From NCBI GenBank assembly GCA_030834125.1, contig JAURFW010000008.1, forward strand, positions 28,459-92,458: 64,000 bases of DNA, in the 5' to 3' direction. The notes beneath the pieces were generated by a model. The model was not told the DNA's origin. It saw only the letters and a program-made list of their open reading frames with translations, and made no database searches. Shown piece after piece: positions 1 to 10,423 of the stretch. This DNA is from Bacteroidota bacterium (lineage in GTDB: Bacteria > Bacteroidota > Bacteroidia > NS11-12g > UBA955). Each line of letters starts with the position of its first letter. Position 1 is the first letter of the stretch. Made by a program: the position numbers and the translations under genes.

Positions 1-98
1 TGACCCTGTCTTTCAGGATTACCAGCCTTAAGAGGATTGGATTGGAACCCAATACAAGTAAGCGCTAAAGCAAAAATCAATTTATAATTTACGTTCAT
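1..98 (-). CDS. Truncated exported protein, probably PorV/PorQ-family outer-membrane protein (C-terminus lies beyond the left edge)
   Basis: Reverse complement from ATG at 98 reads MNVNYKLIFALALTCIGFQSNPLKAGNPERQG..., a signal peptide followed by AGNPxRQG, which resembles the mature N-terminus of PorV/PorQ-like proteins. Starts 11 nt after the stop of the upstream T9SS-cargo gene. Confidence 0.55.
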   Translation of the reverse strand, partial: MNVNYKLIFALALTCIGFQSNPLKAGNPERQG

Positions 99-109
99 TT
101 TATTCTTTA

Positions 110-3100
110 TTAATATGTATCTAAATCAACGGCATGCATGATTCCATACCAACGAATTATTTTTTCTCCTAATCTTGGTGCTTTTACATGAATCAAGTAT
201 AAACCACTTGCAATTGGAACATTACTGCTGTTCTTTAAATCCCATTCATAATAGGTTAAATCATCAGCTTTATTAACCGTCCGAATAAGATTTCCGGCCA
301 TATCAAAAATACGAATCTTACACTCTGGAGGTAAGTTTGTGATTTTAACACGGGAGTCAATTGGGCTATTCTCATATTCACTGTATCCGCGATATGGATT
401 TGGAACTATATTTACTAAATCTAAGTTCTTAGTTCCTATTTCATCAGAAATAGAAGGTGCGATAGATGCACCATCAAATTCGTACATAGGACGATCATCA
501 TTTCTATCGTCACCAGTAGCAAAAGTTGTATATGCCTTTTGAACATGAACTTTAAATTTAACCTCTGTAGGAGGAATACCATTGTCCATATTGTACCCTG
601 GGGCTAAATACGTAGGAATCACCCACGTAACTGTAGAAAGTAATCTAATCTTATTTAAGTTAGTAAGTGCAGGTGATGTAAGTGCCGTTTTAAATCGGTC
701 GAAGTTCGCCTCATCAGGACCTAGATATCGCTCACCAGTTATGTTACGTGTTAAACCATGATTTCCAGTACCAAAAATATATAAGAAATGCTTACCACCA
801 ATTGCAGGATAGGATCCATTATCATTATAAACTGTTGACGTAGGATTCCAAATCATATCGCGTCCATTCTCTCCAGTTAAATAACTATCTTCTCCGAAAG
901 CGATTTGCATGCGTTCACCAGTTTCAAGGTTAATTACATAACCTGGGAACCAACTTAAACCTGTGCTTCCAGGTATGTCGTTAAAGTCGATATCCTTTGA
1001 AGCCGCATCGCGCATATTAAACTTCCAAATATCACCCTGATTGCCGTTCTTCACTTCATCGTCTGACATTTCAAGAACTGGACAACGGGTCCATTTAGTT
1101 TTATCTGGAGTAATTACCAATTCAAAGCTATGTAGTTCGGCTAAAGGATTTTGTAAATGCGTAGCATTCCCCGACCATGCAAATCCAAACGTATTTCTAC
1201 CGTTGGCTGCACTGTATTTTTCGCGCGCTGTCAAGCCATAAGGAGCTATACGACCGTTCCAGATTTTTTCATAAGCCTGTCCGGGGTCTAATGGACCTCC
1301 ATTAGTTCCCATAAAGTCATGTATATAACCATCGAAGGTAGCCCCACGACCATTGCTTCCAGAACGAATCCAGTTTAACCATACACTACCAGAAGTTGGA
1401 GTACTTTGAGCATCGTTATCAACTACAGCTGTTAACCATTGCCTTCCGTTATCTTCCCACTCAACAGTCCAGTCTAACAATCCGTTTTGCGGATCAGCTT
1501 CAGCATTTTCAGAAGGATTGTATACCTGATTAATTTCAATGCTTAATCCCCAATCTGCAAGGTTCTCCTTTGTAGAATTATATTCACTCGGAATACCTTG
1601 AACACTCTCAAAAGGCTGTCCTATAGTAGTATCTGAGAATATTGTATCATTACCATTTTTTCCTTTACGTACTAAAATCCAATCAGTATTCCGAGTCATA
1701 GAATCACGCAATCCTATTGAATTAGATGGAGTTCTTTCTCTAAAGATAAGTTCAAAATTATCAGTAGGTACTTTTAATGGATCTACAACTTTAACGTTTA
1801 CAGGTCCAAATCCACCCATGTAGGTAGGCTGGGTAACGAAATTGGTAGCCAAAATCTCTTTTACGGTCTCCTCTGTAAATTCAAGTGACATTCCACCATT
1901 TCCACGACCAGAAATTCTCTTTAATATTGGACCACTGCCATAAGTTGAATTCAACTCTGTACCAAAATTTTCAGATTCAGTTTTATGAGGAGTAGCACGG
2001 TAAACTTGAATATTTCGACGACCGGCTAAGAACTGATTAGGATCAATTTGTAAAGTATCATCTGATAGTACTGCATAACTCAAAATCATGTAGTAGTAGT
2101 TTTTGTAATCCACCAATGATGTATTTGCCGAAGTAGCGAATAAGTCATTTTTGATACTGAAGGTATGTTGAACACCTTTGTCTGCACCATCCACCTTTTC
2201 AACTGGTATCATCTGAGACAATTTAGGATCGAAAACTTTATTTACAATTTGACCACGATTATTTTGGACGTCACATTGAAATAACAATCGAGCCTTGTCA
2301 ATATTATCCAAATCAGAAGTATTTACAGTTGCATCTTTTAATTGATACACCAAGTATCCTTCAAACTTGTAGGTTAACTCTTCATTACTAGCATTTTTAT
2401 ACTTTTCAGTGTAGTTCTCTACCTTAGTCGAATTAGTATTTAAAAACTTCAATACTAATTCCTGTTCTAGTTCTTGCATCTCTACATCTGGAGCATCAGG
2501 TCCGTCCAATATTTTAAAGTTATTATTAAAAAGCGTTTGCGCCTTATCAGAAGCAAGTTTTAATAAATCTAAAGAACCTGTTGCACCACCACTTGTAGTT
2601 CTTGCCCAAACAACACCTACTGTAATTCTTTGAACCTGACCAGGACGCAAAAGGAAAGGACCAGTAGATTGCAAGAAACGACGGTCACCTGGACGATTTC
2701 CTGCCGACTTCTCATCCCAACAACGCCCTGCAAATTCAGGGTCAGTACAACCAGGGAACATGAAACTAGAAACTTCACTTCCACCGAAGCCGTTTCCTCC
2801 CCATGTTACGTTCTGCCCACCTTTCCATTTACCACGTAGATAGTTATAAAATGAGTTGGGATTACCTCTATCTGGGTTTCCATTAATAGGGTTTGCATCA
2901 TTGTTGTAATACATGAAGTGGCTCATTCCCATTTGGTTCCCCGCTGTATCAGTAGGTCCTTCAAAATAGTCAACACCAATTGTTGGTGGGTTTAATCCAT
3001 ATCCGAGTACACCCTCGTCATCATCGTCACCATTGTAACAAAAACCTAAACTTCTGCCTACATCACAACCCACATAGTCATCGGCATAATTACCTAAATC

Positions 3101-4000
3101 GGCATCTACCCATTGACCCATGTAACAATCATTAAGAGTTGTAAAACCGCGGTTAATGATTTTTGTTGAATAGAAAGTCATGTTGTTAACTTCATCATTT
3201 GTAGCAAATGCAAACGCAGTGGTTTGACACTCTACACCAATTGGCTGTCCAGAACTTTCGGAGTGAATATTTCCTTTATCGTTGTATACCCACCAAATGA
3301 ACATGTCTGGTTGACGATTTACACCGTTTTCAGCATTAGGACGACGCTCGTCTAATACGGGATGTTCTCCATCAAACGGATTATAAATTCCATCGGGAAC
3401 TATTTCTTTATATGGCGCTAGGTAGTTTGCCTCTGGTCCAAGTCCTACAGAACGATTACTTCCAGCAGGCCAATCTCTAATTCCAATACTTTGGGTTAAA
3501 AATTTAGATTCTTCAAACTCCTCTAATTCATCGCGTGTAACCTTCCACATACGGTCATAAGATTCACAACGCAACGGCTCCGTTGCAGCGGTTGTGGTAT
3601 CCAATGGACCAGGCCAAAAGTCAGAACCAAACTGACGATAAGTCATTGCTGCAAGCTTTAAGTTTCCACCATTATCTTTTCCTCCAATCCAAATCGCACC
3701 CGCAAAAAGAGAATGCTTTCTAACTGCGTTTGGATCATTGATTTTTGGGATTTCATATTTAGGATTATTTAGATCCCACCACATATCTCCTCCGTTCAAC
3801 AACTTTGTTCTTACATTGTTGATATCTAAGTCTACCGACTGTGAAGCAGGGTTACAAGTGCTTGCAAATGCACCGGCTCTTTTGTTCACGGTATTAGATT
3901 TCGAAGAACGTCCTTGCACATTAACTACAGGACGTGCTGCCGCCATAGAGACCAAGGCGATACCAGCAGCTAATATTCCGAATTTTCTCGTCATTTTCAT
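110..4000 (-). CDS. Large secreted protein with T9SS type A-like C-terminal sorting domain
   Basis: 1296 aa ORF with signal peptide. C-terminus VPNPYRGYSEYENS...KIRIFDMAGNLIRTV...WDLKNSSNVPIASGLYLIHV...GEKIIRWYGIMHAVDLDTY has the FlgD-Ig/T9SS CTD pattern. Confidence 0.85.
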   Translation of the reverse strand: MKMTRKFGILAAGIALVSMAAARPVVNVQGRSSKSNTVNKRAGAFASTCNPASQSVDLDINNVRTKLLNGGDMWWDLNNPKYEIPKINDPNAVRKHSLFAGAIWIGGKDNGGNLKLAAMTYRQFGSDFWPGPLDTTTAATEPLRCESYDRMWKVTRDELEEFEESKFLTQSIGIRDWPAGSNRSVGLGPEANYLAPYKEIVPDGIYNPFDGEHPVLDERRPNAENGVNRQPDMFIWWVYNDKGNIHSESSGQPIGVECQTTAFAFATNDEVNNMTFYSTKIINRGFTTLNDCYMGQWVDADLGNYADDYVGCDVGRSLGFCYNGDDDDEGVLGYGLNPPTIGVDYFEGPTDTAGNQMGMSHFMYYNNDANPINGNPDRGNPNSFYNYLRGKWKGGQNVTWGGNGFGGSEVSSFMFPGCTDPEFAGRCWDEKSAGNRPGDRRFLQSTGPFLLRPGQVQRITVGVVWARTTSGGATGSLDLLKLASDKAQTLFNNNFKILDGPDAPDVEMQELEQELVLKFLNTNSTKVENYTEKYKNASNEELTYKFEGYLVYQLKDATVNTSDLDNIDKARLLFQCDVQNNRGQIVNKVFDPKLSQMIPVEKVDGADKGVQHTFSIKNDLFATSANTSLVDYKNYYYMILSYAVLSDDTLQIDPNQFLAGRRNIQVYRATPHKTESENFGTELNSTYGSGPILKRISGRGNGGMSLEFTEETVKEILATNFVTQPTYMGGFGPVNVKVVDPLKVPTDNFELIFRERTPSNSIGLRDSMTRNTDWILVRKGKNGNDTIFSDTTIGQPFESVQGIPSEYNSTKENLADWGLSIEINQVYNPSENAEADPQNGLLDWTVEWEDNGRQWLTAVVDNDAQSTPTSGSVWLNWIRSGSNGRGATFDGYIHDFMGTNGGPLDPGQAYEKIWNGRIAPYGLTAREKYSAANGRNTFGFAWSGNATHLQNPLAELHSFELVITPDKTKWTRCPVLEMSDDEVKNGNQGDIWKFNMRDAASKDIDFNDIPGSTGLSWFPGYVINLETGERMQIAFGEDSYLTGENGRDMIWNPTSTVYNDNGSYPAIGGKHFLYIFGTGNHGLTRNITGERYLGPDEANFDRFKTALTSPALTNLNKIRLLSTVTWVIPTYLAPGYNMDNGIPPTEVKFKVHVQKAYTTFATGDDRNDDRPMYEFDGASIAPSISDEIGTKNLDLVNIVPNPYRGYSEYENSPIDSRVKITNLPPECKIRIFDMAGNLIRTVNKADDLTYYEWDLKNSSNVPIASGLYLIHVKAPRLGEKIIRWYGIMHAVDLDTY

Positions 4001-4011
4001 TAATTCAATTT

Positions 4012-7000
4012 TTAGTTTAGACTGAAACGAATTCCTAAACGAATAGTTCTAGGACTATTCCAGTTTCCAGTTTGTGAGTTTAACAATAAGCGATACAAGT
4101 CTGTATAGCTTTGAGCATCTACCTGATTTCTGATTAACAACTGACCTTGAGGAGACGTTAAGAAACCATCATCATTTGGTTGACCAGTGTAAGGGAACAC
4201 ACCAGTAACATTCCAAGTATTCAATAAATTATTAACCCACAGGAATGCCGCAAAACGCAAAGGGTTCTTTGAATCTCCACGATTTAGCTGGAAGGACTTT
4301 GTTAAGTTGAAATCAAAATTATACTGCCATGGTAAGCGCGCGCCAAAAGGAACACCCTTAATCTGTGCACGGTCAACAGCACCTATTTGTACGGGTCTTA
4401 CTGTAGGAGTATAAGGACCACCACTGTAGGTATTTGCAATAACGTTGATACTTGTATTTTTCAAAATCTCTTTTCCAAACAAAATTGGTCCAGTATATAG
4501 GTTTCTACGATTTCTATCGCGTCCACCTGCCCAAGCCCAAGTTGCAGACAACTTAATATTGTGGCGTATATCTAAATCACCCAAAGGAATTACAGTTCTT
4601 AAATTTGGTTGATTTGAAGCAATTAATGCGGCCTGAGAGTTGATATTAGATCCTGTACCATCAGCAAACTGCAACATATAACTTGCAGATAAAGTCATTG
4701 GTCCAATATCTCTCATAATAAAGTTACCGCGGAAACCAGTAATTGTAGCAAAATCAATGTTTCTATATGTAGAATAAGTTACAGGGTAACCTTGGTTGAT
4801 TTGATACAATCCAAAGTCGTTTCTTATTTCAGAGTAAGATGCAGCTAATTCTAAACCTTTATCATTTCTTCTACCGAAGATTTGTTTAAATCCTACTTCA
4901 TAGTCTGTTTTCAAACGTGAGTTCAACGAACCATTTGCTAAAGTAGATCCTTGTCTAAATTTCAAAAAGTATACATCATCAATTGAAACGAATGATGCTC
5001 CTGCATTTGGACGTTGTGCTAACACATCATAACTAACATAGAATGACTTTCTCTTATCTAATGGGAATGAAAACCACACACGAGGTAATAAATTCACTAT
5101 GGGAGTGTAGTCCATGAAGGTAGTTTCGGTTACCTCTTGAGTATCTGTTCTGTATAAATACGGTGCAATACGACCATTTACAGTTTTATTGGCTAAAAAT
5201 TCAGAGTTTCTTTGCTCTGATCCATCCGCATTAAACCATTTATCGCCCATTCTGTAACCCACAATTTGGGTTGGAGATTCCATATCATTCACATAAACTT
5301 TTGCGTCATCTGCAATATTTGATGGATGATTAATTGGTAATCCATTAATCTCACCAACTTCAGCAGCAGTTTTTATTGGGTAGAGTGAATAAGGGTCAGC
5401 AAGGACAATTTGGTTCGCATCGTAACGTTCCATACGAAGACCTAAACGGAAGATCAAATCTTTGAATTGGAACTGGTCTTGTAACCAAGCCGCAATGTAA
5501 ATAGGTTGGAAAGCACCAATTGTGCGCTTATCTGGGTCATTCAAGAACTCAGAAATAGAAGGCTTACCTCTTACTTTGTTACCTAAATGATCATAACCAA
5601 AGTAGTTTACGTAACCATTACCATTGTTTAATAACTCGTTTGCATTAAACATGTCTAAACTGAAATCACCTGGTTTATAGCTATTGATATCAACAAACGT
5701 TCTTTCATTGATGGTGTTACCATAAACATCTGTTGAACCTTGTGATATTAGTTTGTTTCTGAAGTTACGGTCAAATGTTGACTGCTCTTCGTAATTAACA
5801 AGTCTATTGTAACGAATTGTATCTGTGAATACACCATTTTCGTCATAAGATAAAATTGGATTCTCAATATCTAACTCGCCAATATGTTTATTCATTAACT
5901 GACGCATAAGGATCCATAATCCATTTGCATTTAAACCATATCCTCTATTAATATTTTGCTCATAATAGAAACCAGCCTGTAAATCATGAGGTGTACGTTG
6001 TCTTCCACCTTGTGTTTTGGGCTTAACTTGCATCTGACCTAAAGCAAATAATGAATACTTCTCTGTTTCATTTTTACTCCAACCACCAACGGTTGTACCC
6101 GGAGTTGACCATAAAGAATAAACATTCACAGGGTTATATCCATTTAATAGACCTTGGCTCGCTAAAACCGTAAGTGGATTTGTAATTCTGCCACCTCTTT
6201 CGGTGAAGTAATCATAGACATTTGAAGTGTAGCGTGCACGCACTGGATTTAAATCACTTGCCTGATAATCAAGCAACGTGTCCATATAACCTATATGTTC
6301 CCAATAGTTACTTAACTGAACATAGTTTCCAAATTGATCACGAACTACTCTAGGATCTTTATTAGGGTTTTGCTGTGCGTCTGTGTGCGAGTATGCAAAT
6401 ACCTCTGTAGGATATGCAGTAAATGAACCAACATAACCATAATTGAAGATATCATCTAAGTGATCTGCGTTTCTAGAGAATGACCAAGCATTTTGATATT
6501 CTGCACGGACAGTGTAAAAGGCAGATTTGATGTTACTTCTCTTGTCAACTTTAAAGTTTTGACGGAACTGCAAATATGATCTAAACGTATGATTATCTAT
6601 ACGCGCAGTATTTGCAAAGTTTAATATATTATTTGTAACACTTCTTCCACCACCGTAGAAATAAGAAGCAAAGGCAGTTAACGAAATGTACTTATTTGGG
6701 TTAAACTCTAACTTGCCAATGAAGTTTGAATTGTATTGTTGAGAATTTGGACGTGCTGCGATATTTTGGAAATCTGACTCCCTCAAGAAAGAAGCGCTAT
6801 GTACAAAACCATTTGGAGTAATAGTTAATGGATTTTGTTCAATCTCAGCCATTTTCTCATCGTTCAATACATAAACCCCTGTGCGAGTTGGTGATGGATC
6901 ATAATAATAACCCACGTTACCATTCAAGGTAAAACCTAATTTAACTAGTTTGTCAGTAGTTCCGTTGGCATTCTTTTTCTCTTGAATCCAAAGTGGCCCG

Positions 7001-7758
7001 GAGATGAAACCCTCTAGAGTACTGTACCCATAAGGATCTAAAAACTGCGAAGTTATTCCCTCAAAAATTGAAATGTATTTATCAGTTGCACTTTTGGAGG
7101 TGTAGGAGAATGCACCTCCTGTTAAATCACCATACATCGCAGGAATACCTCCAATATTTACTGATAACTGGTCAACCCCTAATGATGGAATTGCTCCTCC
7201 ACCAATTACACGCATACCATCAACGAAAGTACCATTACCATCAGAACGAGTTCCGCGAACGGAAATACCTTGACGGGATTCAATAATTGCAGAGTTGGTA
7301 GATGTCAATGCTCCCATTCCACGTCTACCACTGTTAATCATTTGCTTACCATCAATGGAAGCCTCATTTTGCTCCATTTGAATAACCTTCTTCGATGCCT
7401 TGGTAGAAATAACCACCGCAGTCATTGAAGTTGTCATATTTAGAGATTTAGGTTCATTCAAACCAGCACGAAGTGTTAAATCTGTAATTTTCTGAGTTGA
7501 AAATCCATCTTTAGAAGCTTCCATGTCATAGGTGCCTGGATTTAATGTTTGGAAAATTACATTACCATCCATGTCAGTGGTATCATAGGCTTTTTTGATA
7601 CCATTCAAATACATGGCAACCATTACTCCACTCATACGTTTACCATCACCATCTAGGGCGGTCACACGAAAATCCGCGAAGTTGGTTTGTGCGAATGACA
7701 CTGCAGATACTATTCCTGCAATTGCCAACAGCGACCATTTAAGTAGTTTATCTCTCAT
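4012..7758 (-). CDS. TonB-dependent receptor with N-terminal carboxypeptidase-regulatory-like domain
   Basis: Signal peptide, beta-sandwich repeat (DFRVTALDGDGKRMSGVMVAMYLNG...TYDMEASKDGFSTQ), plug region (GISVRGTRSDGNGTFVDGMRV), long barrel ending ...TIRLGIRFSLN. Confidence 0.9.
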   Translation of the reverse strand: MRDKLLKWSLLAIAGIVSAVSFAQTNFADFRVTALDGDGKRMSGVMVAMYLNGIKKAYDTTDMDGNVIFQTLNPGTYDMEASKDGFSTQKITDLTLRAGLNEPKSLNMTTSMTAVVISTKASKKVIQMEQNEASIDGKQMINSGRRGMGALTSTNSAIIESRQGISVRGTRSDGNGTFVDGMRVIGGGAIPSLGVDQLSVNIGGIPAMYGDLTGGAFSYTSKSATDKYISIFEGITSQFLDPYGYSTLEGFISGPLWIQEKKNANGTTDKLVKLGFTLNGNVGYYYDPSPTRTGVYVLNDEKMAEIEQNPLTITPNGFVHSASFLRESDFQNIAARPNSQQYNSNFIGKLEFNPNKYISLTAFASYFYGGGRSVTNNILNFANTARIDNHTFRSYLQFRQNFKVDKRSNIKSAFYTVRAEYQNAWSFSRNADHLDDIFNYGYVGSFTAYPTEVFAYSHTDAQQNPNKDPRVVRDQFGNYVQLSNYWEHIGYMDTLLDYQASDLNPVRARYTSNVYDYFTERGGRITNPLTVLASQGLLNGYNPVNVYSLWSTPGTTVGGWSKNETEKYSLFALGQMQVKPKTQGGRQRTPHDLQAGFYYEQNINRGYGLNANGLWILMRQLMNKHIGELDIENPILSYDENGVFTDTIRYNRLVNYEEQSTFDRNFRNKLISQGSTDVYGNTINERTFVDINSYKPGDFSLDMFNANELLNNGNGYVNYFGYDHLGNKVRGKPSISEFLNDPDKRTIGAFQPIYIAAWLQDQFQFKDLIFRLGLRMERYDANQIVLADPYSLYPIKTAAEVGEINGLPINHPSNIADDAKVYVNDMESPTQIVGYRMGDKWFNADGSEQRNSEFLANKTVNGRIAPYLYRTDTQEVTETTFMDYTPIVNLLPRVWFSFPLDKRKSFYVSYDVLAQRPNAGASFVSIDDVYFLKFRQGSTLANGSLNSRLKTDYEVGFKQIFGRRNDKGLELAASYSEIRNDFGLYQINQGYPVTYSTYRNIDFATITGFRGNFIMRDIGPMTLSASYMLQFADGTGSNINSQAALIASNQPNLRTVIPLGDLDIRHNIKLSATWAWAGGRDRNRRNLYTGPILFGKEILKNTSINVIANTYSGGPYTPTVRPVQIGAVDRAQIKGVPFGARLPWQYNFDFNLTKSFQLNRGDSKNPLRFAAFLWVNNLLNTWNVTGVFPYTGQPNDDGFLTSPQGQLLIRNQVDAQSYTDLYRLLLNSQTGNWNSPRTIRLGIRFSLN

Positions 7759-7916
7759 ATTTTTCTATCCAAATGAACTTTATTTATGTGGATTCAACAT
7801 TCCACGCTTCAAAGGGCAAGTTTATCGAAAAATCAAGGATTTAGCAAGTTTATTTTTGCCTTTTATTTAGCAATTTTATCGGGTTGACTAGTGTCATTTA
7901 TAAACCTGTTATGTAA

Positions 7917-8855
7917 TTACCCTTTATTATTCAGTATTTTAGACAAGAGAATGTCTGAAATATTCTTGTAACTTTCTTTTGACCAACCAGCAACATGTGG
8001 CGAAAACATTACATTTGATTTAGCTCTTAAATTTTCCCAAAGTTCCTTTTTTTCATTGGGAATTTTTGAAATTGGTTCAAAAGGAAAAACGTCCAATAAT
8101 GCTCCACTGATGTATTTATTATTTAAAGCGACTACTAAATCATCAAAAACCATTGTTGCTCCCCTACTTGCATTTATGAAGATGGGTGAATTCTTCATGG
8201 TTAAAAACACCTTTTCCGAAAACCACCCTCTGGTTTCATCTGTTAAGGGGACATGTATTGAAATTATGTCAGCACGCTCACATAAAATTGAAAATTCCAC
8301 AGCCTCAAGTTGTGAAGTATTTTCAATCTTTTTATACTTATCGTATACTAGAAGATTAGCTCCTAAGGCTACTAATTTACTTCCCAAAGCTGAACCCGTA
8401 TGACCGTAACCAATGATGCCAACATTCTTCCCTTTTAACTCAACTCCACGATGTTTTTCGCGATTCCAATTACCGCGCTTAACATCGTTATCACCACTTG
8501 GAATTTTATGTAAAAAAGCGAGTAACATCCCCAACATATGTTCAGCCACCGAATTGGCATTCGCCCCAGAAGCATCAATTACTGAAATATTATTTGCCTT
8601 CAAATAATGTTGGTCAACATTATCTAAACCAGCACCTGCTCGTGCAACCCATTTTACAGATTTTACCTTATCTAATAAGGCAGCCGTAATTTGAATCTTA
8701 GAACGAACAACCAACCCCTCTGGTTTAACCTTATAAATCTTTTCAGAAATATCAGTTTTAACAATTTCTGGTAAATAGATTACGTCGTATCCATTTTCTT
8801 CTAATCCATGAATCAATGATTCATAAACATCATCAATGATTAAGACTTTGGGCAT
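7917..8855 (-). CDS. D-2-hydroxyacid dehydrogenase (phosphoglycerate dehydrogenase-like)
   Basis: NAD-binding GKNVGIIGYGHTGSALGSKL; RAGAGLDNVD; INASRGATMVFDDLV; FSPHVAGWS. Confidence 0.88.
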   Translation of the reverse strand: MPKVLIIDDVYESLIHGLEENGYDVIYLPEIVKTDISEKIYKVKPEGLVVRSKIQITAALLDKVKSVKWVARAGAGLDNVDQHYLKANNISVIDASGANANSVAEHMLGMLLAFLHKIPSGDNDVKRGNWNREKHRGVELKGKNVGIIGYGHTGSALGSKLVALGANLLVYDKYKKIENTSQLEAVEFSILCERADIISIHVPLTDETRGWFSEKVFLTMKNSPIFINASRGATMVFDDLVVALNNKYISGALLDVFPFEPISKIPNEKKELWENLRAKSNVMFSPHVAGWSKESYKNISDILLSKILNNKG

Positions 8856-8859
8856 CTAT

Positions 8860-10359
8860 CTAATATATTTTACGTTGGGCTTTCCAACTATTATTTCCCG
8901 AGTTATTTTGATGTGATTTTATTTGATTGTTCTGATCACCTTGTTCCCAAATATAAACTGCCGCAGTTAATAGTGCATCTTCACTATTAGTAGTTTCCCT
9001 GCTGCTATTTGACTCTTCCAAATTATAATGTTGTGCAATAAAATGAGTACTAAAATCTCCTTCAATAAACTTTGGATGATTCATTACAAATGTTCCAAAC
9101 GGAAGTGTAGTTTGAATGCCCGTAATAACATATTCCTCAATAGCCCTTTTCATTCTTGCAATAGCCTCACTTCTATCTTTTCCGTAGGTTATTAATTTTG
9201 AAAGCATGTTATCGTAAAAAATTGGAATTTCCATGTTTGGTTCCATGCAATCGTCTACTCTAACACCCGGTCCCATCGGTGGCAAATAAGTTTTAACCGT
9301 TCCTATATTTGGAAGAAAATCTTGAAATGGATCTTCAGCACAAACCCTCAATTCAATTGCATGACCTTCCATTTTTAAATCTTCTTGAGAAAATGGCAAA
9401 GGTTCACCGGCTGCCACTTGAATTTGAAGTTTTACTAAGTCAAGTCCCGTGATCATTTCAGTAACGGGATGTTCTACCTGCAAACGAGTATTCATCTCTA
9501 AAAAATAAAATTCTTCGTTATCACCTAACAGAAATTCTACGGTTCCTGCACCTGAGTAATTACATGCTTTTGCTACGTTAACAGCAGCATCGCCCATTTT
9601 ATTCCTTAATGATTCTGAAAGTATAGCACTAGGAGCTTCTTCAACTAATTTTTGATGTCTTCTTTGAATAGAACATTCTCTTTCAAAAAGGTGACAAACA
9701 TTACCATTATTATCTGCAATTAATTGAAATTCTATATGACGCGGATTACCCACATATTTTTCAATAAAAACACTATCATCTCCAAATGCATTTCTCGCCT
9801 CATTTTGTGCTGCGGTTAATGATGAAATAAATTCTTTTTCCTCGTATACCACACGCATTCCCTTACCTCCACCACCTGCAGAAGCTTTTAAAAGTACTGG
9901 AAAACCAATATCTCTTGCAACTTGCATTGCAGCATCCACATCGACTATTGCTTCATTGATACCTGGAACTAATGGAACTCCATATTTTTCAACGGCTTGT
10001 TTACTAGCAATTTTAGAACCCATAATCTCCATTGCCTCTGGAGTAGGTCCAATTAATGTTATTCCTTGAGCATGAAGTTTTCGAGCAAATTCTGCATTTT
10101 CAGATAAAAACCCATAACCTGGATGGACTGCTTCTGCACCCGTTTTTTTGCATAAATCAATAATCGTATCCATGCGAAGGTAACTTTCACTACTTGGTCC
10201 TTCTCCAATACAATAAGCCTCGTCCGCGTATCTAACGTGCCTCGCTAATCTATCAGCAATACTATATACCGCTACTGTAGAAATTCCCATATCTTTACAA
10301 GTCCGCATTACGCGAATTGCAATTTCACCTCTATTTGCTATTAAGATTTTTGAAAACAT
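8860..10359 (-). CDS. accC: Biotin carboxylase (acetyl/propionyl-CoA carboxylase alpha subunit type)
   Basis: MFSKILIANRGEIAIRVMRTCKDMGI..., KASAGGGGKGMRVV, FLEMNTRLQVEHPVTEMITGLDLV. ORF track starts at 10422, but the conserved N-terminus begins at ATG 10359. Confidence 0.9.
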   Translation of the reverse strand: MFSKILIANRGEIAIRVMRTCKDMGISTVAVYSIADRLARHVRYADEAYCIGEGPSSESYLRMDTIIDLCKKTGAEAVHPGYGFLSENAEFARKLHAQGITLIGPTPEAMEIMGSKIASKQAVEKYGVPLVPGINEAIVDVDAAMQVARDIGFPVLLKASAGGGGKGMRVVYEEKEFISSLTAAQNEARNAFGDDSVFIEKYVGNPRHIEFQLIADNNGNVCHLFERECSIQRRHQKLVEEAPSAILSESLRNKMGDAAVNVAKACNYSGAGTVEFLLGDNEEFYFLEMNTRLQVEHPVTEMITGLDLVKLQIQVAAGEPLPFSQEDLKMEGHAIELRVCAEDPFQDFLPNIGTVKTYLPPMGPGVRVDDCMEPNMEIPIFYDNMLSKLITYGKDRSEAIARMKRAIEEYVITGIQTTLPFGTFVMNHPKFIEGDFSTHFIAQHYNLEESNSSRETTNSEDALLTAAVYIWEQGDQNNQIKSHQNNSGNNSWKAQRKIY

Positions 10360-10423
10360 AATTAATGCAGATCTCTGTGTTTTATGGAACAAAGATAAGT
10401 TATACCTTCGTGATGCAAACAAT

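Noticed and set aside
4012-7758. TonB receptor as a classic SusC/SusD polysaccharide utilisation locus
   Set aside because: No SusD-like lipoprotein or glycoside hydrolases adjacent; the neighbour is a T9SS cargo.
8056-8403. 115-aa plus-strand ORF opposite the hydroxyacid dehydrogenase
   Set aside because: Antisense shadow; no start context or domain.
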